64,000 nt of DNA from Runella rosea (GTDB lineage: Bacteria; Bacteroidota; Bacteroidia; Cytophagales; Spirosomataceae). Below, one piece after another: positions 17,232 to 27,486 of the stretch. The first letter of the stretch is position 1, and every line of letters starts with the position of its first letter. The notes beneath the pieces are model-generated. The model was given only the letters and a program-made list of their open reading frames with translations. It was not told the DNA's origin and ran no database searches. The stretch lies in the NCBI RefSeq assembly GCF_003325355.1, contig NZ_CP030850.1:4333501-4397500 (forward strand). The letters run 5' to 3'. The position numbers and the translations under genes were made by a program.

Positions 17232-18194
17232 ATGAAAGTAGAACCATTAGAAACTGTATTAATTCGTAGGACTGGAACTGACGAATCTGAATTACTTAAT
17301 TTTTTAGCTGATGCCATTGAGCAAGTAATAAATATCGGAACCCATTTCATAAAATGGGAAGCTGATAGAGGCGGTGCATCTGTTGAAAAAACCCCATTGA
17401 TTATGTTATATAGGCATATTTTAGAAATGGGGGATGCTATATCAATCCTTTTGAGGTCTTCATCAGTCGATCCATGCAAAGCAATGCTTCGTTCAATTCT
17501 GGAAACTTCTCTTCAGATTGAATATCTATTGAAAGACCCGGAAACTAGAGGGTTCTGCTATATGGTTTGCCATCACAATAAAATGATAAAACAGCTTAAA
17601 CGTATGGTTGAAAATAGTCAGGAACAAAAAGACTATTTCAATCAGTTGAAGAATAAGTCATATACGGACATTAGCGCAAATGATTTTAGCCATCCTAGTG
17701 CACAAAATGATGTTAATAGATTAGTTAATCTGATAAACAGCAAGGACTACAAAATCTATCAAATTGAATATTTGAAAACTTCTACACAGAAGAATGATAA
17801 CGGTAAAAAGAATAAAAATCCTGAATGGTATTCTTTATTCGGCGGGCCAAAATCCTGTATTGAATTAGCAGAGAATCTTAAGAGAAAGGATTTTTATGAG
17901 TTTATGTATCGTCCATTCTCATCTACTGTACATGGATCTGATTTGATAAATTCAAATCTCCAACTACTTTCAAATGGATTTGCACAAGCATCACCTATAC
18001 GAAATAATGATTCTGCGTCAGATTTTGCAGAAATCGCTATTCAATTATTGACTGAAAATCAGCGGACCATACTGGAAAGATTCAATGAAGGTATAAAGCA
18101 GTATCATACCCACTGGTATGCATCCTTTAGAAAAGAATACTTAGAGCCGCTTAGGAAATATAATAATTCGCTAAATGCACCAAGCACACAATAA
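17232..18194 (+). CDS. DUF5677-like protein
   Basis: A 320-residue soluble, mostly helical protein; start placed at ATG 17232 (MKVEPLETVL), with an alternative 30 bases upstream. The segment AMLRSILETSLQIEYLLKDPE (near 89-109), then YEFMYRPFSSTVHGSDL (near 231-247) matches the pattern of DUF5677 proteins (RxxxE...YLL, later a conserved SxxxHG). The function of that family is not known to me; copies turn up in variable genome regions. The gene is clearly richer in A and T than its neighbours, a sign of transfer. It sits alone after the terminator at 17086-17120. Confidence 0.6.
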   Translation: MKVEPLETVLIRRTGTDESELLNFLADAIEQVINIGTHFIKWEADRGGASVEKTPLIMLYRHILEMGDAISILLRSSSVDPCKAMLRSILETSLQIEYLLKDPETRGFCYMVCHHNKMIKQLKRMVENSQEQKDYFNQLKNKSYTDISANDFSHPSAQNDVNRLVNLINSKDYKIYQIEYLKTSTQKNDNGKKNKNPEWYSLFGGPKSCIELAENLKRKDFYEFMYRPFSSTVHGSDLINSNLQLLSNGFAQASPIRNNDSASDFAEIAIQLLTENQRTILERFNEGIKQYHTHWYASFRKEYLEPLRKYNNSLNAPSTQ

Positions 18195-18372
18195 AGAACT
18201 TTTTCCATAAGTTGTGTCAATCGTGCCTTTCCCTGACAAAAGAGGATTTTGCAAATACCCTAAACATTTTAGGAAACTGGTATTTTGGGCGTGGAAATCG
18301 AACGTAAAAAAATACCTCATTCCATTTCAAAAAGTGTTTCCTAATAAAAGCTTGAAGCAGCGCTTAGAACAC

Positions 18373-18401
18373 AAAAAAAGGGCGGAAATCAATCCGCCCT
18401 T
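18373..18401 (-). terminator. Terminator of the M1 peptidase gene
   Basis: AAGGGCGGA (18378-18386) pairs with TCCGCCCTT (18393-18401); on the minus strand the stem is followed by a run of Ts. It begins six bases after the peptidase stop codon. The rest of 18195-18377 holds no convincing gene. Confidence 0.8.
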
Positions 18402-18407
18402 ACAGTA

Positions 18408-20810
18408 TTAATTTTTAGCCCCGCCCTGCTGACCGGCTTTCGGTTGCTGACTTTGCTGTGCCTCTTGCATCGGGTTCGTGCCTCCGCCGCCTCGGCGACC
18501 GCTTGCCGGGTTCTTAAACAGTTGGAAGCGCGTAGGTGCGGTAGGTTGGCGAGGGAAACTGTTGTCTTCTTCGTCAATATCGGCAATTTCGCGATACGGG
18601 TCTAAGGTCCACTGTACCACTTTTTTCTTGGAGGTGATGACCTTTGAAATCTGTTGGTCATTCAAGCGCCAAATCTCAGCTGGGAAGCGTACCAGCGAAT
18701 CGGTGCCGTCTTCGTATTGCATCTTCACGATTACGGGCATGGGCAGACCGCCTTTGTTTTTTACTTTTAGCGTGTAAAAATTCAACCCTGATTCCACCAA
18801 TTTACGCTCGTCGGGCGTTAAGCTTGCCAGATAGGTTTCATATTTCTTCTTATCGTTTTCGGTGACTTTGTAGGGGTCGTAGGTATTGTAGAAATCCTTC
18901 ATGTCAGGGTTCTTATCAACTACTGACTCTTTGATATAGTCTTTATCGCGCTGGCGGGCCACGGTGTTGCGTTTAGCATCGGCCTGTTTTTTGGCTTCTG
19001 CTTTGGTGATTTCGGGGTTTTGGGTATCCAATGCAAACCATTCTACTTCCACCAAATCCTGATTGACTGGTTCAACGCCGTAAAACCAACCTTTCCAGAA
19101 CCAGTCCAAATCAACCCCAGAAGCATCTTCCATGGTTCGGAAGAAATCGGCAGGGGTAGGTGATTTGAACGCCCAACGGCGGCTGTATTCTTTAAAAGCA
19201 TAATCAAATAATTCTCGTCCCATGACGGTTTCGCGCAAAATATTCAACGCTGTAGCGGGCTTGGCATAGGCGCTCGCACCCGCATTGATGAGGTTGTCGG
19301 ACATGGTCATGATGGGTACCAAATTCTTGGGGTCTTGCTTCATATAATCGACGATGGCTTGCGGCTCACCACGGCGTGTAGGATAATCTCTATCCCATTC
19401 TTTCTCGGTCAGGTATTGCACAAACGTGTTCAGCCCTTCGTCCATCCACATCCATTGGCGCTCGTCGTTGTTGACAATCATCGGGAAGAAGTTGTGGCCC
19501 ACTTCGTGGATAATTACGCCAATCATGCCGTATTTGGTCGCTTCTGAATAGGTTCCGTCGGCTTCGGGGCGGCCGCCGTTGAACGAAATCATTGGGTATT
19601 CCATACCGCCCACGGGGCCGTGGCAAGAAATGGCGACGGGGTAGGGGTAATCTACCGAAAATTTCGAATAGGTTTTGATGGTATGAGCAATGACTTCGGT
19701 TGAATATTTGCCCCAAAGTGGATTTCCTTCTTTGGGATAAAACGACATGCAAAGCACTTTTTTGCCCGCTACTTCCTGCATTTTACCGTCCCAGATGTAT
19801 TTACGGGAAGTGGCAAAGGCCACATCGCGTACGTTATCGGCTTTGAATATCCAAGTTTTTTTGCCCGTTGGCTTGCCTTTTTCGGCTTTCTCCCGCTCTT
19901 CCTGCGATGCAATCACGACTACTTTGTCGGAAGACTTAGCTTGCTCAAATTTTCTCAATTGGTTTGGCGTCAGTACTTGGGCGGCGTTTTGAAGCTCGCC
20001 AGTAGCGCCCAATACGTGGTCGTCGGGCACGGTAATGGCTAATTTGAAGTTCCCGAACGACAGGGCAAATTCTCCTTGGCTATAATATTGTTTGTGCTGC
20101 CAGCCTGTTACGTCATCGTACACACACAGGCGAGGATAAAACTGGGCAATTTCGTACACGTTGTTGCCATCTTTGAATGCTTCAAAGCCCGTACGACGCC
20201 CACCTTTGGAAAATTCCACAATTCGATAATTCCAGTCCATCGCAAATGAATACGATTGCTTAGACTGCACGGGTTGCGGCAGGTCAATGCGCATCATGGT
20301 TTGGTTGATGGTGTATTTGAGGGGCTTACCAGTTTTGGCATCCCTTACCGAAGTGATGTTGTAGCCATAATCCGCATTTGAATAGTTCATGTCGGAAATG
20401 GTCGCCAAACTCGTCATGCTGGTTTGAGTGCCCAAATCGCCCGTGCGGGAGATGGGGCCGGGAGAGTTTTTGGCAAAAAGGTTTTGGTCTAATTGAATCC
20501 ATACGTACGGCAGCGCGTCGGGCGATTGGTTAAAATACGTGATGGTTTCGGTGCCAATGATTTTGTTGTTGGCCTCGTCCAATTCTACTTTGATGTCATA
20601 ATCGGCGCGTTGTTGCCAATAGTCTTTTCCAGGCGCTCCCGAGGCGGTACGATAGGTGTTGGGCGTAGGCAGCCCCGTTCCGAGTTGTTCAAACCGGTCG
20701 TTGGCGTGGTAGTTTTGAGGTGAGGGAGCCTGAGCTTTGGCTGCGTATAGCCCTTGGAGCAGGATGCAGACAAATACAGGCAATGAGTTGATGAAGGATA
20801 ATTTTCGCAT
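18408..20810 (-). CDS. M1 family metallopeptidase, exported
   Basis: An 800-residue secreted zinc peptidase. Signal peptide to about residue 26. The gluzincin site is HEVGHNFFPMIVNND (His near 435 and 439) with the third ligand Glu in WMDEGLN about 20 residues on; the exopeptidase motif appears as GGMEYP near residue 400 in place of GAMEN. Such proteins trim peptides outside the inner membrane. The C-terminal 40 residues are Gly/Gln/Pro-rich and disordered (GRRGGGGTNP, QQSQQPKAGQQGG), unlike a T9SS domain. Minus-strand TATCTTTG at 20838-20831 is a fitting -7 element. Monocistronic. Confidence 0.92.
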   Translation of the reverse strand: MRKLSFINSLPVFVCILLQGLYAAKAQAPSPQNYHANDRFEQLGTGLPTPNTYRTASGAPGKDYWQQRADYDIKVELDEANNKIIGTETITYFNQSPDALPYVWIQLDQNLFAKNSPGPISRTGDLGTQTSMTSLATISDMNYSNADYGYNITSVRDAKTGKPLKYTINQTMMRIDLPQPVQSKQSYSFAMDWNYRIVEFSKGGRRTGFEAFKDGNNVYEIAQFYPRLCVYDDVTGWQHKQYYSQGEFALSFGNFKLAITVPDDHVLGATGELQNAAQVLTPNQLRKFEQAKSSDKVVVIASQEEREKAEKGKPTGKKTWIFKADNVRDVAFATSRKYIWDGKMQEVAGKKVLCMSFYPKEGNPLWGKYSTEVIAHTIKTYSKFSVDYPYPVAISCHGPVGGMEYPMISFNGGRPEADGTYSEATKYGMIGVIIHEVGHNFFPMIVNNDERQWMWMDEGLNTFVQYLTEKEWDRDYPTRRGEPQAIVDYMKQDPKNLVPIMTMSDNLINAGASAYAKPATALNILRETVMGRELFDYAFKEYSRRWAFKSPTPADFFRTMEDASGVDLDWFWKGWFYGVEPVNQDLVEVEWFALDTQNPEITKAEAKKQADAKRNTVARQRDKDYIKESVVDKNPDMKDFYNTYDPYKVTENDKKKYETYLASLTPDERKLVESGLNFYTLKVKNKGGLPMPVIVKMQYEDGTDSLVRFPAEIWRLNDQQISKVITSKKKVVQWTLDPYREIADIDEEDNSFPRQPTAPTRFQLFKNPASGRRGGGGTNPMQEAQQSQQPKAGQQGGAKN

Positions 20811-20830
20811 GGGTTAAAAATTTGGTTAAC

Positions 20831-20838
20831 CAAAGATA
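20831..20838 (-). promoter_or_regulatory. -7 element of the M1 peptidase gene
   Basis: Minus-strand TATCTTTG matches TAnnTTTG; about 20 bases before the start codon, predicting a leader of some 15 bases. The -33 position has GAAA rather than CAAA on the plus strand. Confidence 0.45.
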
Positions 20839-21192
20839 CAGGAAAACCCATTTTAAGCCGAAAGAATGCTACCAAAAGAACGGATTTTGAGATGAATTCC
20901 CGAATGTTAAACAACTGAAAACAAATTTGGATAATTTTAAACGTACAGAAGTTTATTCGGGATTAATATCCTCATCATCACTGTGTGACAAAGGCCACAA
21001 TGCTTTTATGAATGTGAATCTATAGGCATGTTCGTCGTATGTTTATTCTCGCCAGCCTAGCTATAAAGTAACCATTAATCGTTCGGGAATAGTAGCGGAT
21101 ACGCATTTTGAAAAGGTATTTTATGTTTTTACTAAAGGTGATTGAATGCGTTAAAATTACTTAAGGATAAATGATATTTTTCGGTGATCAGG

Positions 21193-21224
21193 TTTGGATA
21201 TAAGTCATTGGTTTTGTAAATTCG
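21193..21224 (+). promoter_or_regulatory. Probable promoter of the CBS-NhaD pair
   Basis: TTTG at 21193-21196, a 20-base spacer and TAAATTCG at 21217-21224, one base away from TAnnTTTG. Transcript start would be near 21230, about 37 bases before the CBS gene. Confidence 0.45.
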
Positions 21225-21266
21225 TTTAGAGATAAAAATTGATAACCCATTAAAAATGAAAAGTTT

Positions 21267-21701
21267 ATGAAATCTGTAAAAAAGTTACTCGCCGATAAGT
21301 CTCAATCTTATATTTGGAGTGTTTCGCCAGATACTACCGTGATTGAAGCGCTCTTTTTAATGGCAGAAAAAAACATAGGCGCCGTTGTTGTGCTTGATGG
21401 AGAAAAATTGGTAGGGATATTTTCAGAGCGTGATTATGCCCGAAAAGGAATCGTGCAGGGACGAAAAGCAAAGAGTACACCTATCTCTGAAGTGATGACC
21501 TCAAAGGTGTTTACCGTTACCCCCGAAATGGATATCCGGGAATGTATGAAATTGTTTAGCGAAAAGAAATTTCGTCACTTGCCCGTGATGGAAGAGGAGC
21601 GAGTCATAGGCGTATTAAGTATTGGAGACATTGTAAATTCGATCATGAAAGAACAGGTCGATCATATCCAATTTTTGGAAGGATATATTACAAATGCTTA
21701 A
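21267..21701 (+). CDS. CBS domain-pair protein
   Basis: A 144-residue cytosolic protein made of two CBS motifs (about residues 10-65 and 75-135) with the usual turns GAVVVLDGEKLVGIFSERDYARK and FRHLPVMEEERVIGVLSIGDIV. CBS pairs bind adenosine nucleotides and act as energy sensors. The stand-alone form has no catalytic part. It is followed after 39 bases by an NhaD-type antiporter, so it might sense energy state for that transporter; this link is inference from position. Confidence 0.88.
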   Translation: MKSVKKLLADKSQSYIWSVSPDTTVIEALFLMAEKNIGAVVVLDGEKLVGIFSERDYARKGIVQGRKAKSTPISEVMTSKVFTVTPEMDIRECMKLFSEKKFRHLPVMEEERVIGVLSIGDIVNSIMKEQVDHIQFLEGYITNA

Positions 21702-21740
21702 TTATTCCCCTAACCCTTTTTTATCTGTTAATCTTAGTCA

Positions 21741-23057
21741 ATGATGGCTATTCTACTCGCTGCCGTATTCATTTTAGGATACGTGCTGATTGCCTTTGAG
21801 CATCCGTTGAAAATCGACAAAGCCGCCTCCGCGTTATTAACGGGGGTTTTTTGTTGGATAATCTTATTGTTTGGCTTCGAAAATATGCCCGCTTTTGAAG
21901 GTATATCCTCCCAACCCGACGTTCATAAAGTGCTTGATGAGGCGCTTTTCGAACATTTAGGCGAAATCGCTGGGATTTTGTTCTTTTTGTTAGGAGCCAT
22001 GACAATTGTCGAGTTAGTAGATGTTCACGAAGGGTTTCGTGCCATTACAGACCGTATTACGACAACCAACCGGATAAAGCTGTTGTGGGTTATCTCATTG
22101 ATTTCATTCTTCTTATCGGCAGTTCTGGACAACATGACGACGGCCATCATCATGTGTGCTCTATTGCGGCGAATTATTAAAGAAAAAGAAAATATTTGGC
22201 TGTTTGGCGGCTTTGTAGTCATAGCCGCCAATGCTGGGGGGGCGTGGTCACCCATCGGGGATGTGACCACCATTATGCTCTGGATTGGAGGACAAGTGAC
22301 GACGGTTGAGATTATGCAATCGTTGTTTATTTCGTCGTTTGTGAGTCTGTTGGTCCCGCTTTTGGCGGCCACGTATTTTTTGCGCGGTGGTAGGGCGTTA
22401 CCCAAAATACCCGTAAAGGAGTCGAAAGAACATGCGCAAACAACCCCTTTGGAGCAAAATATAATGTTTGTGTTGGGAGGGGCTGCCCTTCTATCGGTGC
22501 CAGTATTTAAGGCTTTTACGCACTATCCACCTTACATGGGGATTTTGCTGGCCGTGGGTCTTTTGTGGTATTTTACCGAATTGTTGCACCGGGGCAAAGC
22601 ACTTGAAATCAAACAGGGCTTTTCGGTGGCGGCGATGTTGCACCGGATTGACACGCCCAGTATTTTGTTTTTTTTAGGAATTTTGCTGGCCGTTGGCGCT
22701 TTAGATACATCGGGGCATTTGCGATTAATGGCGACTTTTCTTAATCAGACCTTTGGCAACATTTACATTATCAACACGTTAATCGGACTTCTGTCAGCGA
22801 TTGTCGACAACGTTCCACTAGTGGCGGCTGCAATGGGAATGTATCCATTGACTGAGTTTCCACCTGATGCCGATTTTTGGAATTTATTGGCGTACTGCGC
22901 GGGTACGGGGGGGAGTATCCTCATTATTGGTTCGGCGGCAGGGGTGGCTTCTATGAGTATTCTGAAAATTGATTTTCTTTGGTATCTTAAGCGCATTTCG
23001 GGTTATGCGCTCTTGGGGTATTTGGCAGGAATCGGGGTTTATTATTTGATGCACTGA
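21741..23057 (+). CDS. nhaD: NhaD-type sodium/proton antiporter
   Basis: A 438-residue inner-membrane protein of the ion transporter superfamily with about 11-12 membrane helices. Marks of the NhaD/arsenite-permease fold are FFLSAVLDNMTTAIIMCALLRR (near 126-147), NAGGAWSPIGDVTTIMLW (near 164-182) and, in the second repeat, LLSAIVDNVPLVAAAMGMYP (near 353-372) and CAGTGGSILIIGSAAGV. The two DN-containing half-helices form the ion path. It exchanges Na+ for H+ and supports salt and alkali tolerance. Preceded by a CBS protein on the same strand. Confidence 0.88.
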   Translation: MMAILLAAVFILGYVLIAFEHPLKIDKAASALLTGVFCWIILLFGFENMPAFEGISSQPDVHKVLDEALFEHLGEIAGILFFLLGAMTIVELVDVHEGFRAITDRITTTNRIKLLWVISLISFFLSAVLDNMTTAIIMCALLRRIIKEKENIWLFGGFVVIAANAGGAWSPIGDVTTIMLWIGGQVTTVEIMQSLFISSFVSLLVPLLAATYFLRGGRALPKIPVKESKEHAQTTPLEQNIMFVLGGAALLSVPVFKAFTHYPPYMGILLAVGLLWYFTELLHRGKALEIKQGFSVAAMLHRIDTPSILFFLGILLAVGALDTSGHLRLMATFLNQTFGNIYIINTLIGLLSAIVDNVPLVAAAMGMYPLTEFPPDADFWNLLAYCAGTGGSILIIGSAAGVASMSILKIDFLWYLKRISGYALLGYLAGIGVYYLMH

Positions 23058-23077
23058 TTTTTTGATAAATATTTTTG
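23045..23077 (+). promoter_or_regulatory. Promoter of the DUF4097 gene
   Basis: TTTG at 23045-23048, inside the last codons of the antiporter gene, a 21-base spacer and TATTTTTG at 23070-23077: a full match to the Bacteroidota consensus. It predicts a leader of about 80 bases. Confidence 0.55.
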
Positions 23078-23163
23078 GCGCCGTGCAACGTTTCTTTTTT
23101 GTTTTTCATCTCTTGTAAAAAACACCGCGGAAAATCATAATTCGCCCTAAACATTTACAGATC

Positions 23164-24204
23164 ATGAAAACATACAGCCTCCTTTTATCTTTCCTTTTCG
23201 TTGCCACGCTCATTTTTGCCCATAAAGACGACGAAAAACCCTATTTCACCAAAACATTCAATGCGGGTTCTGTCAAAGCACTTAATGTGCGTACTTCGGG
23301 TGGGAGTATCAACGTAGCGGGCCAAAGCGGCGATGCCAAAGTGGAAATATACGTTCGGGGTAATAATTGGAATGGCAGCTCACAATTGAGCAAAGAAGAA
23401 ATCACCGAGCGCCTCAAAGACTATGAATTGACCGTAGCGTTGGACGGAGAGACCCTTATTTGCAAATCAAAACGTAAAAGCGAAAACGACAAATGGGATT
23501 GGAAACAAGGCCTGAGTATTTCGTTTAAAATTACAGTTCCTGAAAAAACCACCACCGATTTGGCTACCAGCGGCGGTAGTATCAAACTAGCCAAACTGTC
23601 GGGAAATCAAAACTTTGCTACGAGTGGAGGTAGTTTACATTTGGAGCAATTGAGCGGCAATGTTAAAGGACGTACCTCTGGCGGGAGTATTCATTTAACT
23701 AATTCACAAGAGCAATTAGACCTTGCCACCAGTGGCGGTAGCATCAAAGCCGAAGGCTGCAATGGCGACATCAAATTGGTAACCTCTGGCGGCAGTATTC
23801 AATTGGATGGCTTAAGTGGTAATGTGCGGGCCACCACCAGTGGTGGTAGCATCAAAGGTGGAGACATTAAAGGCGAATTGACGGCAGTTACTTCAGGCGG
23901 CTCCATTCGCTTGACTGGTGTAGCCGCCGCACTCAAAGCCTCCACCAGCGCAGGCGGCATCAATGCCGAAATCGTTTCTTTGGGCAAATACCTCGACCTT
24001 TCAACTTCAGCGGGGGGAATTCATGTGCAGATGCCAATGAACAAAGGACTTGATTTGGATTTGCGTGCCAACCGGGTCAACGTTGGCACCTTAAATAATT
24101 TCAACGGTATTATGGAAAAAGACCGTGTCAATGGCAAACTCAATGGCGGTGGTACGTTGGTGACCATGCGCGCTAGTTCAGGTTCTATTTCGCTCAATGA
24201 CTAA
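23164..24204 (+). CDS. Exported DUF4097 beta-repeat protein
   Basis: A 346-residue protein with a Sec signal peptide (to about residue 19, LIFAHKDD). From about residue 36 to 285 it is built of repeats of roughly 20 residues, each with TSGGSI or TSAGGI (eight TSGGS and two TSAGG copies by eye). This is the DUF4097 pattern, which forms a right-handed beta-helix or stacked beta fold. Such proteins are periplasmic or surface-exposed and their role is unknown; some are adhesin-like or envelope-stress linked. The DNA under the repeats keeps a period of about 60 bases with codon changes, so the repeats are old. Own promoter and a strong terminator. Confidence 0.85.
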   Translation: MKTYSLLLSFLFVATLIFAHKDDEKPYFTKTFNAGSVKALNVRTSGGSINVAGQSGDAKVEIYVRGNNWNGSSQLSKEEITERLKDYELTVALDGETLICKSKRKSENDKWDWKQGLSISFKITVPEKTTTDLATSGGSIKLAKLSGNQNFATSGGSLHLEQLSGNVKGRTSGGSIHLTNSQEQLDLATSGGSIKAEGCNGDIKLVTSGGSIQLDGLSGNVRATTSGGSIKGGDIKGELTAVTSGGSIRLTGVAAALKASTSAGGINAEIVSLGKYLDLSTSAGGIHVQMPMNKGLDLDLRANRVNVGTLNNFNGIMEKDRVNGKLNGGGTLVTMRASSGSISLND

Positions 24205-24238
24205 AAAAGCAATGTAGTTTATAAAGGTTTCCAGCGTG

Positions 24239-24270
24239 AAAGCCTGATGCTTCGGTGTCAGGCTTTTTTT
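24239..24270 (+). terminator. Terminator with TTCG tetraloop after the DUF4097 gene
   Basis: AAAGCCTGA (24239-24247) pairs with TCAGGCTTT (24258-24266); the loop closes as C-TTCG-G and seven Ts follow. Confidence 0.9.
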
Positions 24271-24426
24271 GTGCATATCCTGCCCTAAAATAATTTTAAG
24301 TAACTTAGGACGAAGGGCTTTTGGGGTAAACTATGGCTTTCCCGATGAGATTCTCTATTTTTATGGCGCTAAATTTGTTTTGAAAGTATTATTTCACTCA
24401 CTCAACATAGTTTGAATCAAATCATC

Positions 24427-25287
<861 letters not shown>

Positions 25288-25294
25288 GATAGCC

Positions 25295-25341
25295 GACGAC
25301 AGACGTTAGAAAAAAAAGCGCTTTCTCCGACGTTTGTCGTC
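25295..25341. terminator. Hairpin between rfbA and ribE
   Basis: GACGACAGACGT (25295-25306) pairs with ACGTTTGTCGTC (25330-25341) with one mismatch; A-rich and T-rich segments lie within the loop. It may terminate rfbA transcription; the lack of a trailing T run leaves doubt. Confidence 0.5.
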
Positions 25342-25363
25342 CAAAATCTAAAAATCCAGAATA

Positions 25364-25954
25364 ATGTTTACAGGAATTGTAGAGACGACCGCCGAAGTAG
25401 TTGAAATTATCTTTGAGGGGACAAATATCACTTTTAAGCTTCATTCTCACTTGGCCTCTGAGCTCAAAATCGACCAGAGTGTAAGCCATAACGGGGTGTG
25501 TCTGACCGTAACGAGCCTTGAGCAAGATACTTACACCGTAACAGCGGTGGACGAAACCCTTAAAAAAACCAATCTCGGTTATTGGAAAGTGGGTACAAAA
25601 GTCAACATCGAACGTTGTATGCCCGCCAACGGGCGTTTCGACGGCCATATTGTACAGGGGCACGTAGACCAAACGGGCATCTGTACGTATATAGAAGAGG
25701 TCGGCGGGAGCTGGCTGTATGATTTTAAATACGATGCGTCGGTAGGCAATATCACCGTAGAGAAAGGCTCAATATGTATCAATGGCGTGAGTTTGACGGT
25801 CTTCAATTCGCAGGACGATGGTTTTCGAGTAACCATCATTCCGTATACCTACAATCATACCAATTTTCATCAGCTTCAGGCGGGCGATGTGGTCAATCTG
25901 GAATTTGATATACTAGGAAAGTATATGCAGAAGATTCTGGCGAAGAAGAATTAG
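25364..25954 (+). CDS. ribE: Riboflavin synthase, alpha subunit
   Basis: A 196-residue enzyme that dismutates two 6,7-dimethyl-8-ribityllumazines to riboflavin. It has the two lumazine-binding barrels: the first starts MFTGIVETTAEV with SHNGVCLTVT (about 46-55), the second has GRFDGHIVQGHVDQTG (about 88-103) and INGVSLTVFN. Length is typical. It overlaps no neighbour; the GH13 gene starts 25 bases later on the same strand. Confidence 0.95.
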   Translation: MFTGIVETTAEVVEIIFEGTNITFKLHSHLASELKIDQSVSHNGVCLTVTSLEQDTYTVTAVDETLKKTNLGYWKVGTKVNIERCMPANGRFDGHIVQGHVDQTGICTYIEEVGGSWLYDFKYDASVGNITVEKGSICINGVSLTVFNSQDDGFRVTIIPYTYNHTNFHQLQAGDVVNLEFDILGKYMQKILAKKN

Positions 25955-25978
25955 TAGCGATTAAAATATTCTAAAACA

Positions 25979-27448
25979 TTGGCACACCCACGCATCTGCT
26001 ACGAAATCTTCGTTCGCTCGTTTTGTGATTCAAACGGCGACAACATCGGTGACCTCAACGGTATCACCTCAAAATTAGACTATTTACAGGATCTGGGGGT
26101 CGAAGCCCTCTGGCTTTCTCCCATTTTGCTTTCGCCTAGCTATCATAAATACGATGTCGTTGATTATTATGCCATTGATCCAGATTACGGCACGTTAGAA
26201 GATTTCAAGCGCCTGCTTTCTGAGGCCCACGCTCGGGGAATCAGGATTATTATGGATTTGGTGATCAATCATACGAGTGCCAATCATCCGTGGTTTCAGG
26301 AGTCGGTGAAGGGAAAAGAGAGTCCCTATCGGCAATTTTACACTTGGAAAAGTCCCGAGGATATTGAGCGACTGGGTATTGCCACCCGCGAGGTGACGCC
26401 CGATACCTGGGATCGGAACCCGTGGCATAAATGGCGGCAAAATACCGAAAAGTACTACGGACTTTTCTGGAAAGGAATGCCCGACCTGAATTGCGACCAT
26501 CCGCCTGTGCGTCAGGCAATTTACGAAATAGGCCGTTATTGGCTCAATATGGGCGTAGACGGCTTTCGTTTGGATGCCGCCCGGCATATTTATCCCGAAT
26601 GGGAGGAACACAAAAACTACGATTTTTGGGTAGAATTTCGGACAGAAATGCAAAAGGCAAATCCTGATGTGTATTTGGTGGGGGAAGTCTGGACCGCCGC
26701 CGAAAACATCGCCCCGTACTTCAAAGGGTTGACGGCCAATTTTAACTTCGATTTGAGTTTAGCCATTCAAAAAATAGTCGCCAAAGAACGTGATACGGTG
26801 CAGTTGGTGGCCACTTTGGCGGGTACCCGGGCCGTTTTTTTTCAAACCAGCCCGCAATTTATCGACGCCATCATGCTCACCAACCATGACCAAGTGCGCA
26901 TCGGAAGTGTGATGGGCGGCAATCTCAACCGCCTCAAAGTAGCGGCGAATTTACTACTGACGCTGCCCGGTCAACCTTATTTGTACTATGGTGAAGAGCT
27001 GGGAATGTTGGGTAAAAAGCCCGATGAGTATATCCGAGAACCGTTTTTATGGGATTATCGTGAGAAAGACCGTCACCGCGCTCGGTGGATGCAGCCCAAA
27101 TACAACAAAAGTAATACTGTCGTCCCGCTGGTTGGGCAAATCAACGACTCAAATTCATTATACAACCATTATAAACGGTTGATTCAATTACGAAAATCAC
27201 AGCCTGCGTTGGCTGATATTCATGGAGAGATCGAGCCGCTCCCCAATGAAGACCCACGCTTGGTTGCTTTCATCCGAAAGTCCAATGGCCAAGCGGTTTG
27301 GGTGATTCACAATCTTTCGGCCAAAAGCGTGAAATTCTCGGCCGCTAATCTGCCAGCTCAGTTTATTTTCAGTACTCACTCCGAAACAAAATTTTTGAAA
27401 ATAGGAATACTTTCGTTGGAGCCTTACAGTTGTGTGGTGTTGGAATAA
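25979..27448 (+). CDS. GH13 alpha-glucosidase/amylase-type enzyme, TTG start
   Basis: A 489-residue cytosolic glycoside hydrolase of family 13. The start is TTG at 25979: the frame has a stop at 25955-25957 and no ATG before the conserved beta-1 strand PRICYEIFVRSFCDSNGD. Catalytic residues are Asp199 (GFRLDAA, nucleophile), Glu236 (VGEVW, acid/base) and Asp304 (TNHDQ); DLVINHTS marks conserved region I. Domain B is short, and the C-terminal beta domain ends at 489, as in oligo-1,6-glucosidase/trehalose-related enzymes. With no signal peptide it would act on imported or stored alpha-glucans; exact specificity cannot be told. Confidence 0.9.
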   Translation: MAHPRICYEIFVRSFCDSNGDNIGDLNGITSKLDYLQDLGVEALWLSPILLSPSYHKYDVVDYYAIDPDYGTLEDFKRLLSEAHARGIRIIMDLVINHTSANHPWFQESVKGKESPYRQFYTWKSPEDIERLGIATREVTPDTWDRNPWHKWRQNTEKYYGLFWKGMPDLNCDHPPVRQAIYEIGRYWLNMGVDGFRLDAARHIYPEWEEHKNYDFWVEFRTEMQKANPDVYLVGEVWTAAENIAPYFKGLTANFNFDLSLAIQKIVAKERDTVQLVATLAGTRAVFFQTSPQFIDAIMLTNHDQVRIGSVMGGNLNRLKVAANLLLTLPGQPYLYYGEELGMLGKKPDEYIREPFLWDYREKDRHRARWMQPKYNKSNTVVPLVGQINDSNSLYNHYKRLIQLRKSQPALADIHGEIEPLPNEDPRLVAFIRKSNGQAVWVIHNLSAKSVKFSAANLPAQFIFSTHSETKFLKIGILSLEPYSCVVLE

Positions 27449-27486
27449 AGATTCTTTTGGATTGGAAAGAATTATTATTAAAATAT

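Larger units (their letters stand above)
20811..21266. other. 456-base intergenic region between divergent genes
   Basis: No gene or RNA was recognised. It holds the -7 element of the peptidase gene on the left and a probable promoter of the CBS gene on the right (21193-21224). The middle (about 20900-21180) shows no strong hairpin or repeat to my eye. Confidence 0.5.

Noticed and set aside
18214-18411. Plus-strand open frame of 65 codons before the M1 peptidase end
   Set aside because: Runs through the peptidase terminator into its stop codon; no family pattern or start signal.
23560-24030. Regular DNA repeat of about 60 bases that could look like an array
   Set aside because: In-frame TSGGSI codons inside one gene with changing synonymous codons; not a CRISPR or tandem element.
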